A stretch of DNA of 64,000 nucleotides, from positions 94,780 through 158,779 of the forward strand of contig JAOOLD010000002.1 in the NCBI GenBank assembly GCA_028408365.1, given 5' to 3'. A model generated the notes under the pieces. That model was not told the origin of the DNA, made no database searches, and worked only from the letters and a program-made list of their open reading frames with translations. Origin of the DNA: Bacteroidota bacterium. Its GTDB lineage: Bacteria > Bacteroidota > Bacteroidia > Flavobacteriales > BACL11. A program made the position numbers and the translations under genes. Positions 19,750 through 29,914 of the stretch are shown here, piece after piece. Every line of letters starts with the position of its first letter. Within the stretch, counting starts at the first letter, position 1.

Positions 19750-20916
19750 ATGACAGAGAATGCAGTTATTATTGGACTAGTCTTATCCAATGATGATACT
19801 GATACTGTAGACCAAAATCTGTCAGAACTTGAGTTTCTAGCAAAGACTTGTGGCGCAAATGTTGTTAAGCAATTTACTCAAAAACTTCATTCACCTAACC
19901 CAAGCACTTTTTTAGGCAAGGGAAAACTTAAGATTATCTTAGATTATGTTAATTCAAATGAGATCGATTTATTAATATTCGATGACGATTTATCAGCCAC
20001 TCAGCTGAGAAATATTGAAAATTATTTTAAAATTAAAATTTTAGATCGGAGCAATTTAATTCTTGACATTTTTGCAAAGAGAGCACAAACAGCTACCGCA
20101 AAAACACAAGTAGAACTTGCTCAATATGAGTATTTATTACCCAGGCTTACTAGAATGTGGACACATTTAGAGCGTCAGAAAGGAGGTATTGGAATGAGAG
20201 GACCAGGAGAAACTCAAATTGAAACAGACAGAAGAATTATAAAAGATAAAATTTCTTTGCTAAAAAAAAGATTGATTAAAATTGATAAACAAAAAAATAC
20301 ACAGAGGAAGAGAAGAGCTAGATTAGTCAGAGTATCATTAGTTGGTTACACAAATGCTGGTAAATCAACAATAATGAATAAGTTAAGCAAGTCAGATGTT
20401 CTTGCTGAGAACATGCTATTTGCTACTCTAGATACAACAGTTAGAAAGGTTGTTGTAAAAAACCTGCCATTTTTACTTTCAGATACTGTAGGCTTTATTA
20501 GAAAACTACCTCATCAACTCATCGAATCATTTAAGTCAACATTAGATGAGGTGAAAGAATCAGACTTTCTAATACATGTTGTGGATATTTCTAATAAAAA
20601 TTTTGAGGAGCATATGAACACTGTTAATCAAACCTTGGATGAACTTGGAGTAGTAGAAAAGCCTATAATGTTAATATATAACAAAGTTGATCAATACAGT
20701 TTTATTGAAAAAGATATTGATGATTTGACACCTCTAACAAAAGACAATTTATCAATTGACGATTTAAGACAAACATGGATAAGTAAGCTAAACAAAAATG
20801 TTTTTTTTATCTCAGCTCTAAACAAAAATGACATCACAGAGCTCAGAAACTTTTTATATTCTTACATAAAGAGTATACATGCAAAGCGTTGGCCTTATGA
20901 TAATTTACTTTACTGA
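19750..20916 (+). CDS. hflX: GTPase HflX
   Basis: RQKGGIGMRGPGETQIETDRR, GYTNAGKST, DTVGFIRKLPHQLIESFKSTLDE, NKVD. Confidence 0.95.
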   Translation: MTENAVIIGLVLSNDDTDTVDQNLSELEFLAKTCGANVVKQFTQKLHSPNPSTFLGKGKLKIILDYVNSNEIDLLIFDDDLSATQLRNIENYFKIKILDRSNLILDIFAKRAQTATAKTQVELAQYEYLLPRLTRMWTHLERQKGGIGMRGPGETQIETDRRIIKDKISLLKKRLIKIDKQKNTQRKRRARLVRVSLVGYTNAGKSTIMNKLSKSDVLAENMLFATLDTTVRKVVVKNLPFLLSDTVGFIRKLPHQLIESFKSTLDEVKESDFLIHVVDISNKNFEEHMNTVNQTLDELGVVEKPIMLIYNKVDQYSFIEKDIDDLTPLTKDNLSIDDLRQTWISKLNKNVFFISALNKNDITELRNFLYSYIKSIHAKRWPYDNLLY

Positions 20917-22730
20917 TGTTTAGTAAACTTTTCAAATAAGTTACTATAAATTTCACTGTTTTTCAAAAGTTTATTATGAGTACCTGAATCAATTATTCTT
21001 CCTTTGTCGAGAATCAAAATTTTATCACAATTTTGGATTGTATTTAAATTATGGGTTATTATTAAGCACGTTCTATCTTTCATAATATTTTGAATAGCCA
21101 TGTTAACGTATTCTGCGGAATCAGCATCAAGGGATGAAGTTGCTTCGTCAAGTATTAAAAATTCAGGATTTTGAATCAAATTTCTAGCTATACATATTCT
21201 TTGCTTTTCTCCTTGAGACAAATTGTTTCCTTTATCACCCACATTAAAATTAAATTTTTTAGGTAGTTTTTCAATGAAATTATATGAGTAAGAATCCTTT
21301 GCAGCTTTAATTATATCACTATTTTTTGCATTTAGATTACCAAGAAAAATATTGTTAAATATTGTGTCGTTGAACAAGAATGGGACTTGATCTACACTTC
21401 CAAAAAATTCCCTAATGGAACTGATGTCATATTTACTTAATTTTTCATTATTAATGTAAATTTCCCCACTATCAAAATTATATAATCTGTTAATTAAGTC
21501 GCAAATAGTTGTTTTGCCTGAACCTGAGTGTCCAACTATAGCAATATTTTCACCTTTATTAATTCTGAAAGAAGTACCGCTTAAAACCTTATTGTTATCA
21601 TGGCTGAAATGAACATCCTTAAACTCCAAATAATCAAAATTTTTAATTTTCTTCTTCGAGTTTTTGATGTTATCTTCATCTTTTAAATTGATGATTTCAA
21701 ATACTCTTTTTGAAGCCGCATTACCTTTTTTTATGCTGTAAAATGAAGATGTGAGAGATTTTGCTGGAGGAATTAGTTGAGAAAAAATCAGAACAAAGCC
21801 AATAAATTCTTGAGCTAGAATTTCAGATTTAGTGTTTAAAACCATAGTTCCGCCAATAAGCAAAACAATTACCAATACAATAGTACTTAAGAACTCACTC
21901 ATTGGAGAGGATAAGTCTTTTTTTCTCAGTAAAGAGTTCATAAGCTGACTATATTTTTTACTTTCAATTGAAAAAATCGAATGTATATGTTTACTTATGT
22001 TTAATGATTTAATGGTTCTAATTCCTGACAAGGTTTCGTCCACCTTACTCATAATTTTACCCATTTGACTTTGAACTTTGTCTGAATCTTTTTGCAATTG
22101 TTTGCCAATGTATCCAATTATAAATCCTACAATTGGAAACATTATTATTACAAGCAATGTTAATTTAAAACTTAATGTTAATAACGCAATTAAAAAAATA
22201 ATGATTGTGATGGGGTCTTTAAATAACATTTCCAAAGTGCTCATGATTGACCATTCTATTTCAATTAAATCATTAGAAATTCTTGAAAGAAGATCTCCCT
22301 TTTTTCTTTTTTCAATCGATTTTATGGGAATTGAAAGTAATTTTTTATTAATTACAACCCGAATATCATTTATAACTCCATTTCTTATTGGAACCATAAA
22401 ATATAGTGCTAAATATCTAAAAAGGTTACGAAACAAAAAGCTTATTAAAATTAATGAGCAAATTAAAATTAGTGCTTTAGCACTTCCACTGGATTCAATG
22501 GTATGACTTATTTGATAATAAAAAAGGTTTTTGACGCTTTCAATGCTATTTATAATTTCAGGCGGGTTAACTACTCTTTCTTGTGTCCCAAATAAAACAC
22601 CTAAAAATGGTATAATCATTGTTAATGATACCAAAGAGAAGATTGATGATAGTGCATTAAAAAACACATTCAACATACAATAAGCTTTGTAAACTTTTAG
22701 ATAGCTTAGAAATTTCAATAAACTTTTCAC
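20910..22730 (-). CDS. ABC transporter ATP-binding protein/permease (MsbA-like)
   Basis: Six-TM region; Walker A GHSGSGKTT; NLSQGEKQRICIARNLIQNPEFLILDEATSSLD. GTG start. Confidence 0.93.
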   Translation of the reverse strand: MKSLLKFLSYLKVYKAYCMLNVFFNALSSIFSLVSLTMIIPFLGVLFGTQERVVNPPEIINSIESVKNLFYYQISHTIESSGSAKALILICSLILISFLFRNLFRYLALYFMVPIRNGVINDIRVVINKKLLSIPIKSIEKRKKGDLLSRISNDLIEIEWSIMSTLEMLFKDPITIIIFLIALLTLSFKLTLLVIIMFPIVGFIIGYIGKQLQKDSDKVQSQMGKIMSKVDETLSGIRTIKSLNISKHIHSIFSIESKKYSQLMNSLLRKKDLSSPMSEFLSTIVLVIVLLIGGTMVLNTKSEILAQEFIGFVLIFSQLIPPAKSLTSSFYSIKKGNAASKRVFEIINLKDEDNIKNSKKKIKNFDYLEFKDVHFSHDNNKVLSGTSFRINKGENIAIVGHSGSGKTTICDLINRLYNFDSGEIYINNEKLSKYDISSIREFFGSVDQVPFLFNDTIFNNIFLGNLNAKNSDIIKAAKDSYSYNFIEKLPKKFNFNVGDKGNNLSQGEKQRICIARNLIQNPEFLILDEATSSLDADSAEYVNMAIQNIMKDRTCLIITHNLNTIQNCDKILILDKGRIIDSGTHNKLLKNSEIYSNLFEKFTKHQ

Positions 22731-22734
22731 TCTA

Positions 22735-22742
22735 CAAAGATA
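22735..22742 (-). promoter_or_regulatory. -7 element TATCTTTG, 4 nt before the ABC transporter GTG
   Basis: On the minus strand: TATCTTTG-taga-GTG. Confidence 0.6.
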
Positions 22743-22785
22743 ATTAATGGTAGGAATAACGTAAACAAATTATTATTATTGCAAA

Positions 22786-23127
22786 ATGCAATCAAACAAC
22801 AGAGTGAGTAAAGTATCCAGATTAATCCAAAAGGAATTATCAAATGTTTTTAACATTGATTTAATTAATCAATTTTCTGGAATCATAATTAGTGTAACAA
22901 CTGTAAGAATCACACCAGACTTCTCTGAAGCAAGAGTTTTTTTAAGTGTTTTTCCATTGGAGAAACCCAATGAGTTTATTAAACGAATAAATGATAATAA
23001 ACAATTTATAAGAGGTAAATTAGGAAGTAGAATTAAAAATCAATTTAGAAAAGTTCCAAAATTGATATTCTTTTTGGATGATTCAGCTGAATTTTCAGAT
23101 GAAATAGAAGAGCTCATCAAAAAATAA
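22786..23127 (+). CDS. rbfA: 30S ribosome-binding factor A
   Basis: RVSKVSRLIQKELSNVF...VSVTTVRITPDFSEARVFLSVFP...RIKNQFRKVPKLIFFLDDS. Confidence 0.92.
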   Translation: MQSNNRVSKVSRLIQKELSNVFNIDLINQFSGIIISVTTVRITPDFSEARVFLSVFPLEKPNEFIKRINDNKQFIRGKLGSRIKNQFRKVPKLIFFLDDSAEFSDEIEELIKK

Positions 23128-23128
23128 A

Positions 23129-24340
23129 ATGAAACAAGCTTTTTATTTATCAAAATTTTTTTTTAGCTCCAAAAATAAAAGTTCAAGTTCTTATTTTATT
23201 TCTAAAGTTTCAAGCATTTCAATAGCAGCTAGTTCATTTTCGTTAATTGTAATAATGTCAATTTTTACTGGCTTTGAAAATTTACTTTCTCAAATGTATA
23301 GTGATTTTGACCCGGATATTAAAGTAACATCTAAAAATCAAACCTTTTTCTCAAAAAGTGATTTTAATTTCGGAGAGCTTGATTCAAGTCAAATTGATTA
23401 TGCACTAACAATAGAGAACAAAATCTTAGCTAAATATGAGGATAAACAGTTTCTTGCTAATCTAAAAGGAGTTTCAAAAAACTATGAGAATGTAACCAAA
23501 ATAAATGGTTTTGTAAAAGAAATTTTTTCCGAAAAAAACAATTCATATAATAATGTTTATTTAGGATTAGGATTAGCAAATAATATTGGAATACAAAATG
23601 AAAGCTTTAATAAAACTTTAAGTTTTTTTTATCCAAATTTTAAAACAAATACAGCTTTTGGAGTTAAACCATACAATACTGATAAAGCTATTGTTAATAA
23701 AATATTTTCATTTGCATCAGATGTTGACAATGAGTTTGTTATTTCTGAAATTGAATTTGCACAGAACTTATTTTCAAACAATGGATTAATTTCTGCAATA
23801 GAAATAAACTTAAAAAACAAGAAAGATTTAAATACAGTCATAAAATATTTGAATAAGAAAAATGAAAATTCTTTTTTTGTTAAAGATAAGTTTCAGCAAA
23901 GAGATTTTTTGTTTAAAATTCTTAACTCAGAAAAGCTAGCTGTTTTTTTTATTTTAGTGTTGATTATTTTACTTTCGAGTTTTACTCACATTGGTTTTTT
24001 AAATATGTTTTTTATAGAAAAAAAATCAGAACTTCTTACATTAAATAAAATTGGCTTTTCTAATAAGTTAATTCAATATGTACTTTTTTTTGTTAGCATT
24101 AAAAAATTTCTAAGAGGACTCATAATTGGTGTTGGTTTGGCCCATTTATTTATCTTCTTACAATTGAAATTTTCATTAATTAAAATGAAAGATAATTTAG
24201 TAGTAGATTCTTATCCAGTCAGTTACGAGCCGTTAATGGTATTGCAATTAATTGTTGTACTTATTTTAATCTCTATTTTATACTCTTGGTTACCAAGCAA
24301 AACTCTATCATCAAATTTTTTAAGAAAAGCTGAATTCTGA
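23129..24340 (+). CDS. FtsX/LolC-E-like ABC transporter permease
   Basis: N-terminal FSSKNKSSSSYFISKVSSISIAASSFSLIVIMSIFTGFENLL, C-terminal FtsX-type TM bundle; directly follows rbfA. Confidence 0.85.
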   Translation: MKQAFYLSKFFFSSKNKSSSSYFISKVSSISIAASSFSLIVIMSIFTGFENLLSQMYSDFDPDIKVTSKNQTFFSKSDFNFGELDSSQIDYALTIENKILAKYEDKQFLANLKGVSKNYENVTKINGFVKEIFSEKNNSYNNVYLGLGLANNIGIQNESFNKTLSFFYPNFKTNTAFGVKPYNTDKAIVNKIFSFASDVDNEFVISEIEFAQNLFSNNGLISAIEINLKNKKDLNTVIKYLNKKNENSFFVKDKFQQRDFLFKILNSEKLAVFFILVLIILLSSFTHIGFLNMFFIEKKSELLTLNKIGFSNKLIQYVLFFVSIKKFLRGLIIGVGLAHLFIFLQLKFSLIKMKDNLVVDSYPVSYEPLMVLQLIVVLILISILYSWLPSKTLSSNFLRKAEF

Positions 24341-25315
24341 GAATTTATCTTTTATGCTTTCTAATATTTCTATTATTTCACTTGCATTCTCAGATGAAAC
24401 TAATTTAATTCTATGATCTTTAAAATGAGGTATGCCTCTGAAATAGTTTGTGTAGTGCCTTCTTGTTTCGAAAATTCCGAGTCTTTCGCCCTTCCATGCA
24501 ATTGAATGTTTCAAATGTCTTTTACATACCCTTACTCTATCTTCAATAGTTGGCTTAGAAATGGTTTCTTTGTTTTTTAAATAGCTTTTGATTTCATTAA
24601 AAATCCATGGATATCCAATTGCTGCTCTTCCAATCATTACTCCATCAATCCCATATTTTTTTTTCATCTCAAGGGCTTTTTCGCCAGAATTTATATCACC
24701 GTTACCAAATACAGGAATATGCATGCGTGGGTTTTTTTTTACCTCACCAATTAATGTCCAATCGGCTTCACCTTTATACATCTGTTTTCTAGTTCTTCCG
24801 TGTATAGATATTGCTTTAATTCCAACATCTTGTAATCTTTCAGCTACTTCAACAATATATTTACTATTTTCATCCCAGCCTAATCGGGTTTTTACAGTTA
24901 CTGGCAATGAGGTTGATTTAACAATTTCTTTTGTCATTTTAACCATTTTTGGAATGTCTTGTAAAATACCTGCTCCAGCTCCTTTACACGCAACTTTTTT
25001 CACTGGGCATCCGTAATTTATATCAATTATATCAGGATTAGCTTGTTCACAGATTGCAGTGGCTAATTTCATAGATTCTATGTTTCCCCCAAAAATTTGG
25101 ATTCCAATTGGTCTTTCTTCGTCATATATATCCAGCTTCATAGTGCTTTTTTCTGCGTCCCTAATCAATCCCTCTGAGGAAATAAATTCAGTGTACATAA
25201 TGTCAGCACCATTTTCTTTACAAATTGCTCTGAACGGAGGGTCACTAACATCCTCCATTGGAGCTAACATTAAAGGGAAGCTGCCTAAATTAATATTTTC
25301 TATTTTTACACTCAC
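24320..25315 (-). CDS. dusB: tRNA-dihydrouridine synthase
   Basis: LMLAPMEDVSDPPFRAICKENGADIMYTEFIS, NYGCPVKKVACKGAGAGIL, TVKTRLGWDE, HGRTRKQMYKGEADW. GTG start. Confidence 0.95.
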   Translation of the reverse strand: MSVKIENINLGSFPLMLAPMEDVSDPPFRAICKENGADIMYTEFISSEGLIRDAEKSTMKLDIYDEERPIGIQIFGGNIESMKLATAICEQANPDIIDINYGCPVKKVACKGAGAGILQDIPKMVKMTKEIVKSTSLPVTVKTRLGWDENSKYIVEVAERLQDVGIKAISIHGRTRKQMYKGEADWTLIGEVKKNPRMHIPVFGNGDINSGEKALEMKKKYGIDGVMIGRAAIGYPWIFNEIKSYLKNKETISKPTIEDRVRVCKRHLKHSIAWKGERLGIFETRRHYTNYFRGIPHFKDHRIKLVSSENASEIIEILESIKDKFSEFSFS

Positions 25316-25319
25316 CTTG

Positions 25320-25327
25320 CAAAATTA
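25320..25327 (-). promoter_or_regulatory. -7 element TAATTTTG, 4 nt before the dusB GTG
   Basis: On the minus strand: TAATTTTG-caag-GTG. Confidence 0.6.
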
Positions 25328-25342
25328 ATTTAAATAGAATAA

Positions 25343-26221
25343 ATGTATATGTTCCAGTCTGGATCAATTTTTTTTAAACTGCTTTCATTGCTTATTCTTA
25401 TGCTAATATCAACGTCTTTTTGTTTACTAGTTTCAAATTTTTTTATTACCTCGTACTTTGACGTAAGTATGCAGAATTTGGATTTTTTTTTATCTGATTA
25501 CAGCTCAAAAAAATCTATTCTAGCACTTAAAATTATACAAATAGCATCTGCATTTGGAATTTTTATACTTCCTGTTTTAATTTTTTTTAAAATTTATAAA
25601 ATGAAGCTAATTTATGATTTGCCAAATTTAAAATTAATTTTTCTAAGCATTTTAATTATTTTTCTTGGAAATGGAATGGTTGATTTGCTATTTAAAATTA
25701 ATCAGCTTTTTCCTTTGTCCGACTGGATGATCTCATATGAGGAAAATGCTAAAATAATTACTCAGAAGTTCTTAATAATGAGTTCATTTAATGATTTATT
25801 ACTTAACATTTTTGTTATTGCAATATTGCCAGCAGTTGGTGAGGAAATACTATTTAGAGGTCTCATACAAAATAGTTTAATAGAAAATAAGATTAATTAT
25901 TCGTACTCAATAGTGATTACGGCAATTATTTTTTCTGCTATACATATGCAATTTGCTGGATTTTTACCAAGACTTGGTTTAGGCATATTACTTGGCTATA
26001 TTTATTTTGTAACAAAGAATATTTGGTATCCTATTATATGTCATTTTTTTAATAATTTTTTAATTGTTTTTATAAGCTATTTATCACAGAACAATTTTTT
26101 ACAAGTTCAACTTGATATTGACAACTATCAGCTAAATAATTTTACAGCTGTATTGTTTTTAGCATCTATGATTTATTTAATTTTTTATTTCAAGAAAGAA
26201 ATTCAAAAAAAGGCTATTTAG
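25343..26221 (+). CDS. CPBP family intramembrane metalloprotease
   Basis: Multi-TM; PAVGEEILFRGLIQNSL, FSAIHMQFAGFLPRLGLGILLGYIY, ICHFFNN. Confidence 0.92.
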   Translation: MYMFQSGSIFFKLLSLLILMLISTSFCLLVSNFFITSYFDVSMQNLDFFLSDYSSKKSILALKIIQIASAFGIFILPVLIFFKIYKMKLIYDLPNLKLIFLSILIIFLGNGMVDLLFKINQLFPLSDWMISYEENAKIITQKFLIMSSFNDLLLNIFVIAILPAVGEEILFRGLIQNSLIENKINYSYSIVITAIIFSAIHMQFAGFLPRLGLGILLGYIYFVTKNIWYPIICHFFNNFLIVFISYLSQNNFLQVQLDIDNYQLNNFTAVLFLASMIYLIFYFKKEIQKKAI

Positions 26222-26685
26222 TAAGTACCCTTTCTTGTCGAATAATTTATTTTCAAAGAATTAGCTTTACGCAGCTCTTGCTTAATGTCAGTTATAATAC
26301 CCATTTTGACACTTTCATCAGATTTGATTGAAGTAGTCATGTAAGGAATTTCTTTTTCGTCTTTTGCTTCTCTTTCGGATGCAATGAATTCTTGAATTTC
26401 ATTTAATGTTGCAAAAGAATCATTAAGCTGAATTCTTGGTTTTGATCCAAATGACGCCTGCATTCTTTTTACTGGTGGTCCAACGTATATATAACTTACT
26501 AAAGATTTTTTCTCCATTTTCTTTATTTCAGTTGCTTTTGGAATCATTACTTCAACAAAAAGAGTTGTTTCTCTCATCACAGTAGTTACCATAAAGAAAA
26601 AAAGCAACATAAAAACTATGTCCGGTAATGCTGCAGTTGAAATAGCTGGGGTTCCTTTATTATCTTTGTTTCTAAACTTTGACAT
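26218..26685 (-). CDS. ExbD/TolR family biopolymer transporter
   Basis: STAALPDIVFMLLFFFMVTTVMRE, a typical single N-terminal TM of ExbD. Confidence 0.9.
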   Translation of the reverse strand: MSKFRNKDNKGTPAISTAALPDIVFMLLFFFMVTTVMRETTLFVEVMIPKATEIKKMEKKSLVSYIYVGPPVKRMQASFGSKPRIQLNDSFATLNEIQEFIASEREAKDEKEIPYMTTSIKSDESVKMGIITDIKQELRKANSLKINYSTRKGTY

Positions 26686-26686
26686 A

Positions 26687-27229
26687 TCAGCTTCCTATAT
26701 TTTTTGGTTCTGCTTCAGAAATTTTTTGAGGATATTCTTTTCTTATTTCTTTTTGTTTTGATTTGTTTAAATCAATGTATCTATCTCCAAATCTTTCCAA
26801 AGCGACTTCATTTCTAATTTCATTGTAAGCTGCTGCTAATTCATTCTGAACTCTTACATACATTTTGTAAGAGGTCCCTCTGTCATTTTGAAGTGAGATT
26901 ATGGCTTTTTCTGGATTGTCTGATAGAGTAGGATTTGCACCGTTATTATTGATAAATTTTTTAGCTCCTTCTTTAAGTTGATTTATATTCATGGGCTCTC
27001 CTTCAACTAAAAGATTATCTCCAGCATTTACCAACACAACATATATATTTCTTGCATGAATTTCAGGCGGAGTTTCTTGTTCTTCTTCAGGAATTGGAGG
27101 TAGTTTTCTAGCTATTCCAGTGTCAACATCCATTGTGGTTGTTACAAGAAAAAATATTAGTAGTAAAAAAGCAATATCCGCCATTGAACCAGCATTGATT
27201 TCCTGTAATCCTCTTTTTTTTCTAGCCAT
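26687..27229 (-). CDS. ExbD/TolR family biopolymer transporter
   Basis: INAGSMADIAFLLLIFFLVTTTMDVDTGIARKLPP. Confidence 0.92.
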   Translation of the reverse strand: MARKKRGLQEINAGSMADIAFLLLIFFLVTTTMDVDTGIARKLPPIPEEEQETPPEIHARNIYVVLVNAGDNLLVEGEPMNINQLKEGAKKFINNNGANPTLSDNPEKAIISLQNDRGTSYKMYVRVQNELAAAYNEIRNEVALERFGDRYIDLNKSKQKEIRKEYPQKISEAEPKNIGS

Positions 27230-27559
27230 TTATTTTTTAAATGCTTTGGTAAATTCTGAGTAGATTACTCCAATTATTGCGATAGTAGTTAAAATATAAA
27301 ATGTGTATAAGCCCATTCCAACTCTTTTTGATGATGAAGAGCTTATTTCATATTTTTCATATGATGGTAAAACAGTATCAGAGGCTAGCACAAATGATAA
27401 AATGACAACAGTAATAAATGCACTTATTCCGATGAGGGTTTTTTTAGAGTTACCGCTTCTGGAAAAAAGTTTTAGAAAACCAAAAGATATAGCAATAAGT
27501 GCACCAATAGCAATTAGAGCGTAAGTTAAAAGAATACCAATATTTACTATGCTGACCAT
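27230..27559 (-). CDS. Small membrane protein between exbB and exbD (3 TM), unknown
   Basis: 109 aa with three hydrophobic helices, in the operon with exbB/exbD. Confidence 0.75.
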   Translation of the reverse strand: MVSIVNIGILLTYALIAIGALIAISFGFLKLFSRSGNSKKTLIGISAFITVVILSFVLASDTVLPSYEKYEISSSSSKRVGMGLYTFYILTTIAIIGVIYSEFTKAFKK

Positions 27560-27563
27560 TACT

Positions 27564-28364
27564 TTATTTTTTTGACAATAAATCTACTAACTTGATTGAG
27601 GCATCTTCCATGTCATTTACTAGATTGTCAATCTTGGATACTAAATAGTTGTAGAAAATCTGCAAAATGATTGCTACTATAAGTCCAAATACAGTTGTTA
27701 AAAGAGCAACTTTTATTCCTCCAGCAACAAGTGATGGAGAAATATCTCCAGCAGCCTCAATGGCATCAAATGCACCAATCATACCAATAACCGTACCCAT
27801 AAATCCAAGCATAGGTGCAAGTGCAATGAATAAAGAAATCCAAGATAAACCTCTTTCTAATAACCCCATCTGAACAGACCCGTATGAAACAACAGATTTT
27901 TCAACCATTTCAATACCTTCGTTAGATCTTTCAAGACCTTGATAGAATATTGAGGCTACAGGCCCTTTGGTATTTCTACAAATCGTCTTAGCATCTTCAA
28001 CACCGCCGCTTGATAATGCTGATTCAACATCATTAACAAGTTTTTCAGTATTCTGCGATGCGAGATTTAAATATATAATTCTCTCTATTGATAGCGCTAA
28101 GCCTAAGATTAAACACAATAAGACAATCCCCATAAAACCAGGACCCCCTTCTATAAATTTTTCTTTTATAACTTGATGGAAACTTTTACTTTCATCAACT
28201 TCTGGTTCTTGCATAACCTCAACAACTTCTTCTGTTGCTGAATCAGCAGACATTATAGTATCTGTGTTTGCCATATTAGAGTCATAGCTATCTTGAGCAA
28301 ACATGATGCTAGAGAAACATAAAACTGCAAATAGTATTGAAATTAATTTAAATCTTTTTTTCAT
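27564..28364 (-). CDS. MotA/TolQ/ExbB proton channel family protein
   Basis: GLLERGLSWISLFIALAPMLGFMGTVIGMIGAFDAIEAAGDISPSLVAGGIKVALLTTVFGLIVAI. Confidence 0.93.
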   Translation of the reverse strand: MKKRFKLISILFAVLCFSSIMFAQDSYDSNMANTDTIMSADSATEEVVEVMQEPEVDESKSFHQVIKEKFIEGGPGFMGIVLLCLILGLALSIERIIYLNLASQNTEKLVNDVESALSSGGVEDAKTICRNTKGPVASIFYQGLERSNEGIEMVEKSVVSYGSVQMGLLERGLSWISLFIALAPMLGFMGTVIGMIGAFDAIEAAGDISPSLVAGGIKVALLTTVFGLIVAIILQIFYNYLVSKIDNLVNDMEDASIKLVDLLSKK

Positions 28365-28404
28365 TGTGTTGTATTTTTATAGGTGGAACAAATTTAAAAA
28401 AATA

Positions 28405-29097
28405 TTATAATGACACTAAGTATCTTCTATTGACTTCGTCCCAGTTTATAATATTAAAAAATGCGTTTATATAATCAGGTCGTCTGTTTTGATAATTTAA
28501 ATAATATGCATGCTCCCAGACATCGATTCCTAAAATCGGAGTCCCTCCGCAACCATTTTCCATTATAGGATTATCTTGATTTGCAGTAGAGCAGGTATTT
28601 AATTTACCGTTGTTCACACAAAGCCATGCCCAGCCAGAACCAAATTGAGTTGCTGCAGCTTTCGAAAAAGTATCCTTAAAATTATCGAAACTTCCGAAAC
28701 TTTCAACTATTGCATTTCCTACTTCATTATTTGGTATTCCACCTCCATTAGGGGTTATAATTTCCCAAAACAAACAGTGATTGTAAAATCCTCCTCCATT
28801 ATTTCTAACAGCACTTGACAGGTTTTTTGATTTCAGTATTTCTTCAATAGACTTACCTGCAAGTTCAGTGCCTTCTATTGCTGCATTTAGCTTCGTAGTA
28901 TAACCATTGTGATGTTTACTATGGTGAATCTCCATTGTTTTAGCATCAATATGAGGCTCTAATTCGTTGTATGAGTATTTTAGTTGTGGTAATTCAAATG
29001 CCATATTTTTTCTTTTAAAATTAAACAATCTTGGAACAAAAGCTAAAGTTGCAATACCCAAAGTAAAATATGCTAGAAACTTTCTTCTTGTGCTCAC
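28405..29097 (-). CDS. Fe/Mn superoxide dismutase with N-terminal Tat-like export signal
   Basis: [20 protein letters not shown], then the canonical core [40 protein letters not shown] ... [31 protein letters not shown]. Confidence 0.93.
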   Translation of the reverse strand: MSTRRKFLAYFTLGIATLAFVPRLFNFKRKNMAFELPQLKYSYNELEPHIDAKTMEIHHSKHHNGYTTKLNAAIEGTELAGKSIEEILKSKNLSSAVRNNGGGFYNHCLFWEIITPNGGGIPNNEVGNAIVESFGSFDNFKDTFSKAAATQFGSGWAWLCVNNGKLNTCSTANQDNPIMENGCGGTPILGIDVWEHAYYLNYQNRRPDYINAFFNIINWDEVNRRYLVSL

Positions 29098-29101
29098 TAG
29101 G

Positions 29102-29109
29102 CAAAAGTA
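29102..29109 (-). promoter_or_regulatory. -7 element TACTTTTG, 4 nt before the SOD GTG
   Basis: On the minus strand: TACTTTTG-ccta-GTG. Confidence 0.6.
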
Positions 29110-29113
29110 ATAA

Positions 29114-29914
29114 TTATTTTTCTTGAAAGAAGCCTTCGCTTACTAAAAATTCTTTTTGATTATTCTGTATATTATTCTTTATGTTTTCTTTATTTCTAAG
29201 ATTTTTGTAAACTAACTTACAGCAATTTATTAAGGCTTCTTTGTTATATTTTATTTCTAAAAAATTAAAAGCTTCTGCTAATATTTCTTTTGGGTTAAGA
29301 GTAAGGTTAGAGTAATTTATTAAAAAAAAATCTTTATTGGATTCATTAAAAAATTTATTAATTGCGATATAAGATAATCTCCATTCAAGAAGTCCTTTAT
29401 TAAAATCAGTTTTTAAAAAATCTTTAGTTTCAATGTTATTTCTCTTTGCATATTCAATTAACAACCTTAGCTTGTTGTCATTGATGCCATACCAATTCCC
29501 CTTTCCAATTTTTTCTTCAATTGATGCTGCAACTTCAAGGGGATTTCTTTTAATGACAATAAATTTTGCTTCAGGAAAGGCTTTACTAATAAAATTTAAT
29601 CTAAAACAGTTTACAGGAAGTTTTTCAAGAATATTATTTTTCTTGTTTCTTTCAGCTTCCTTAAAAAAAACACTTCTAATCTTTTCATTTTTTTTTGTGT
29701 TGTATTCACTATTCTTGAAATCAAGAACAGAGTTGATATTGTCCCAAATGTTCAATTCAGGAAAGACCTTATGCCAAAGATCGCGCCTTTCGTTTAAAAC
29801 ATGTGTATTGGAGCATGAGCCAATAAGCCTGGAAAGTAGTGTTGTTCCAGATCTACCACATCCAACAAGAAAAACAATATTTTCTGGTTTTTTTCTGCTA
29901 AATAAATTAATCAT
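29114..29914 (-). CDS. Sulfotransferase family protein
   Basis: [21 protein letters not shown] (5'-PSB loop), [20 protein letters not shown]. Confidence 0.85.
   Translation of the reverse strand: MINLFSRKKPENIVFLVGCGRSGTTLLSRLIGSCSNTHVLNERRDLWHKVFPELNIWDNINSVLDFKNSEYNTKKNEKIRSVFFKEAERNKKNNILEKLPVNCFRLNFISKAFPEAKFIVIKRNPLEVAASIEEKIGKGNWYGINDNKLRLLIEYAKRNNIETKDFLKTDFNKGLLEWRLSYIAINKFFNESNKDFFLINYSNLTLNPKEILAEAFNFLEIKYNKEALINCCKLVYKNLRNKENIKNNIQNNQKEFLVSEGFFQEK

Noticed and set aside
22078-22506. Plus-strand 142 aa ORF
   Set aside because: Antisense to the ABC transporter TM region; hydrophobic by mirror effect.
24588-25016. Plus-strand 142 aa ORF
   Set aside because: Lies entirely antisense to dusB, whose protein motifs are intact; composition looks like mirrored coding sequence.
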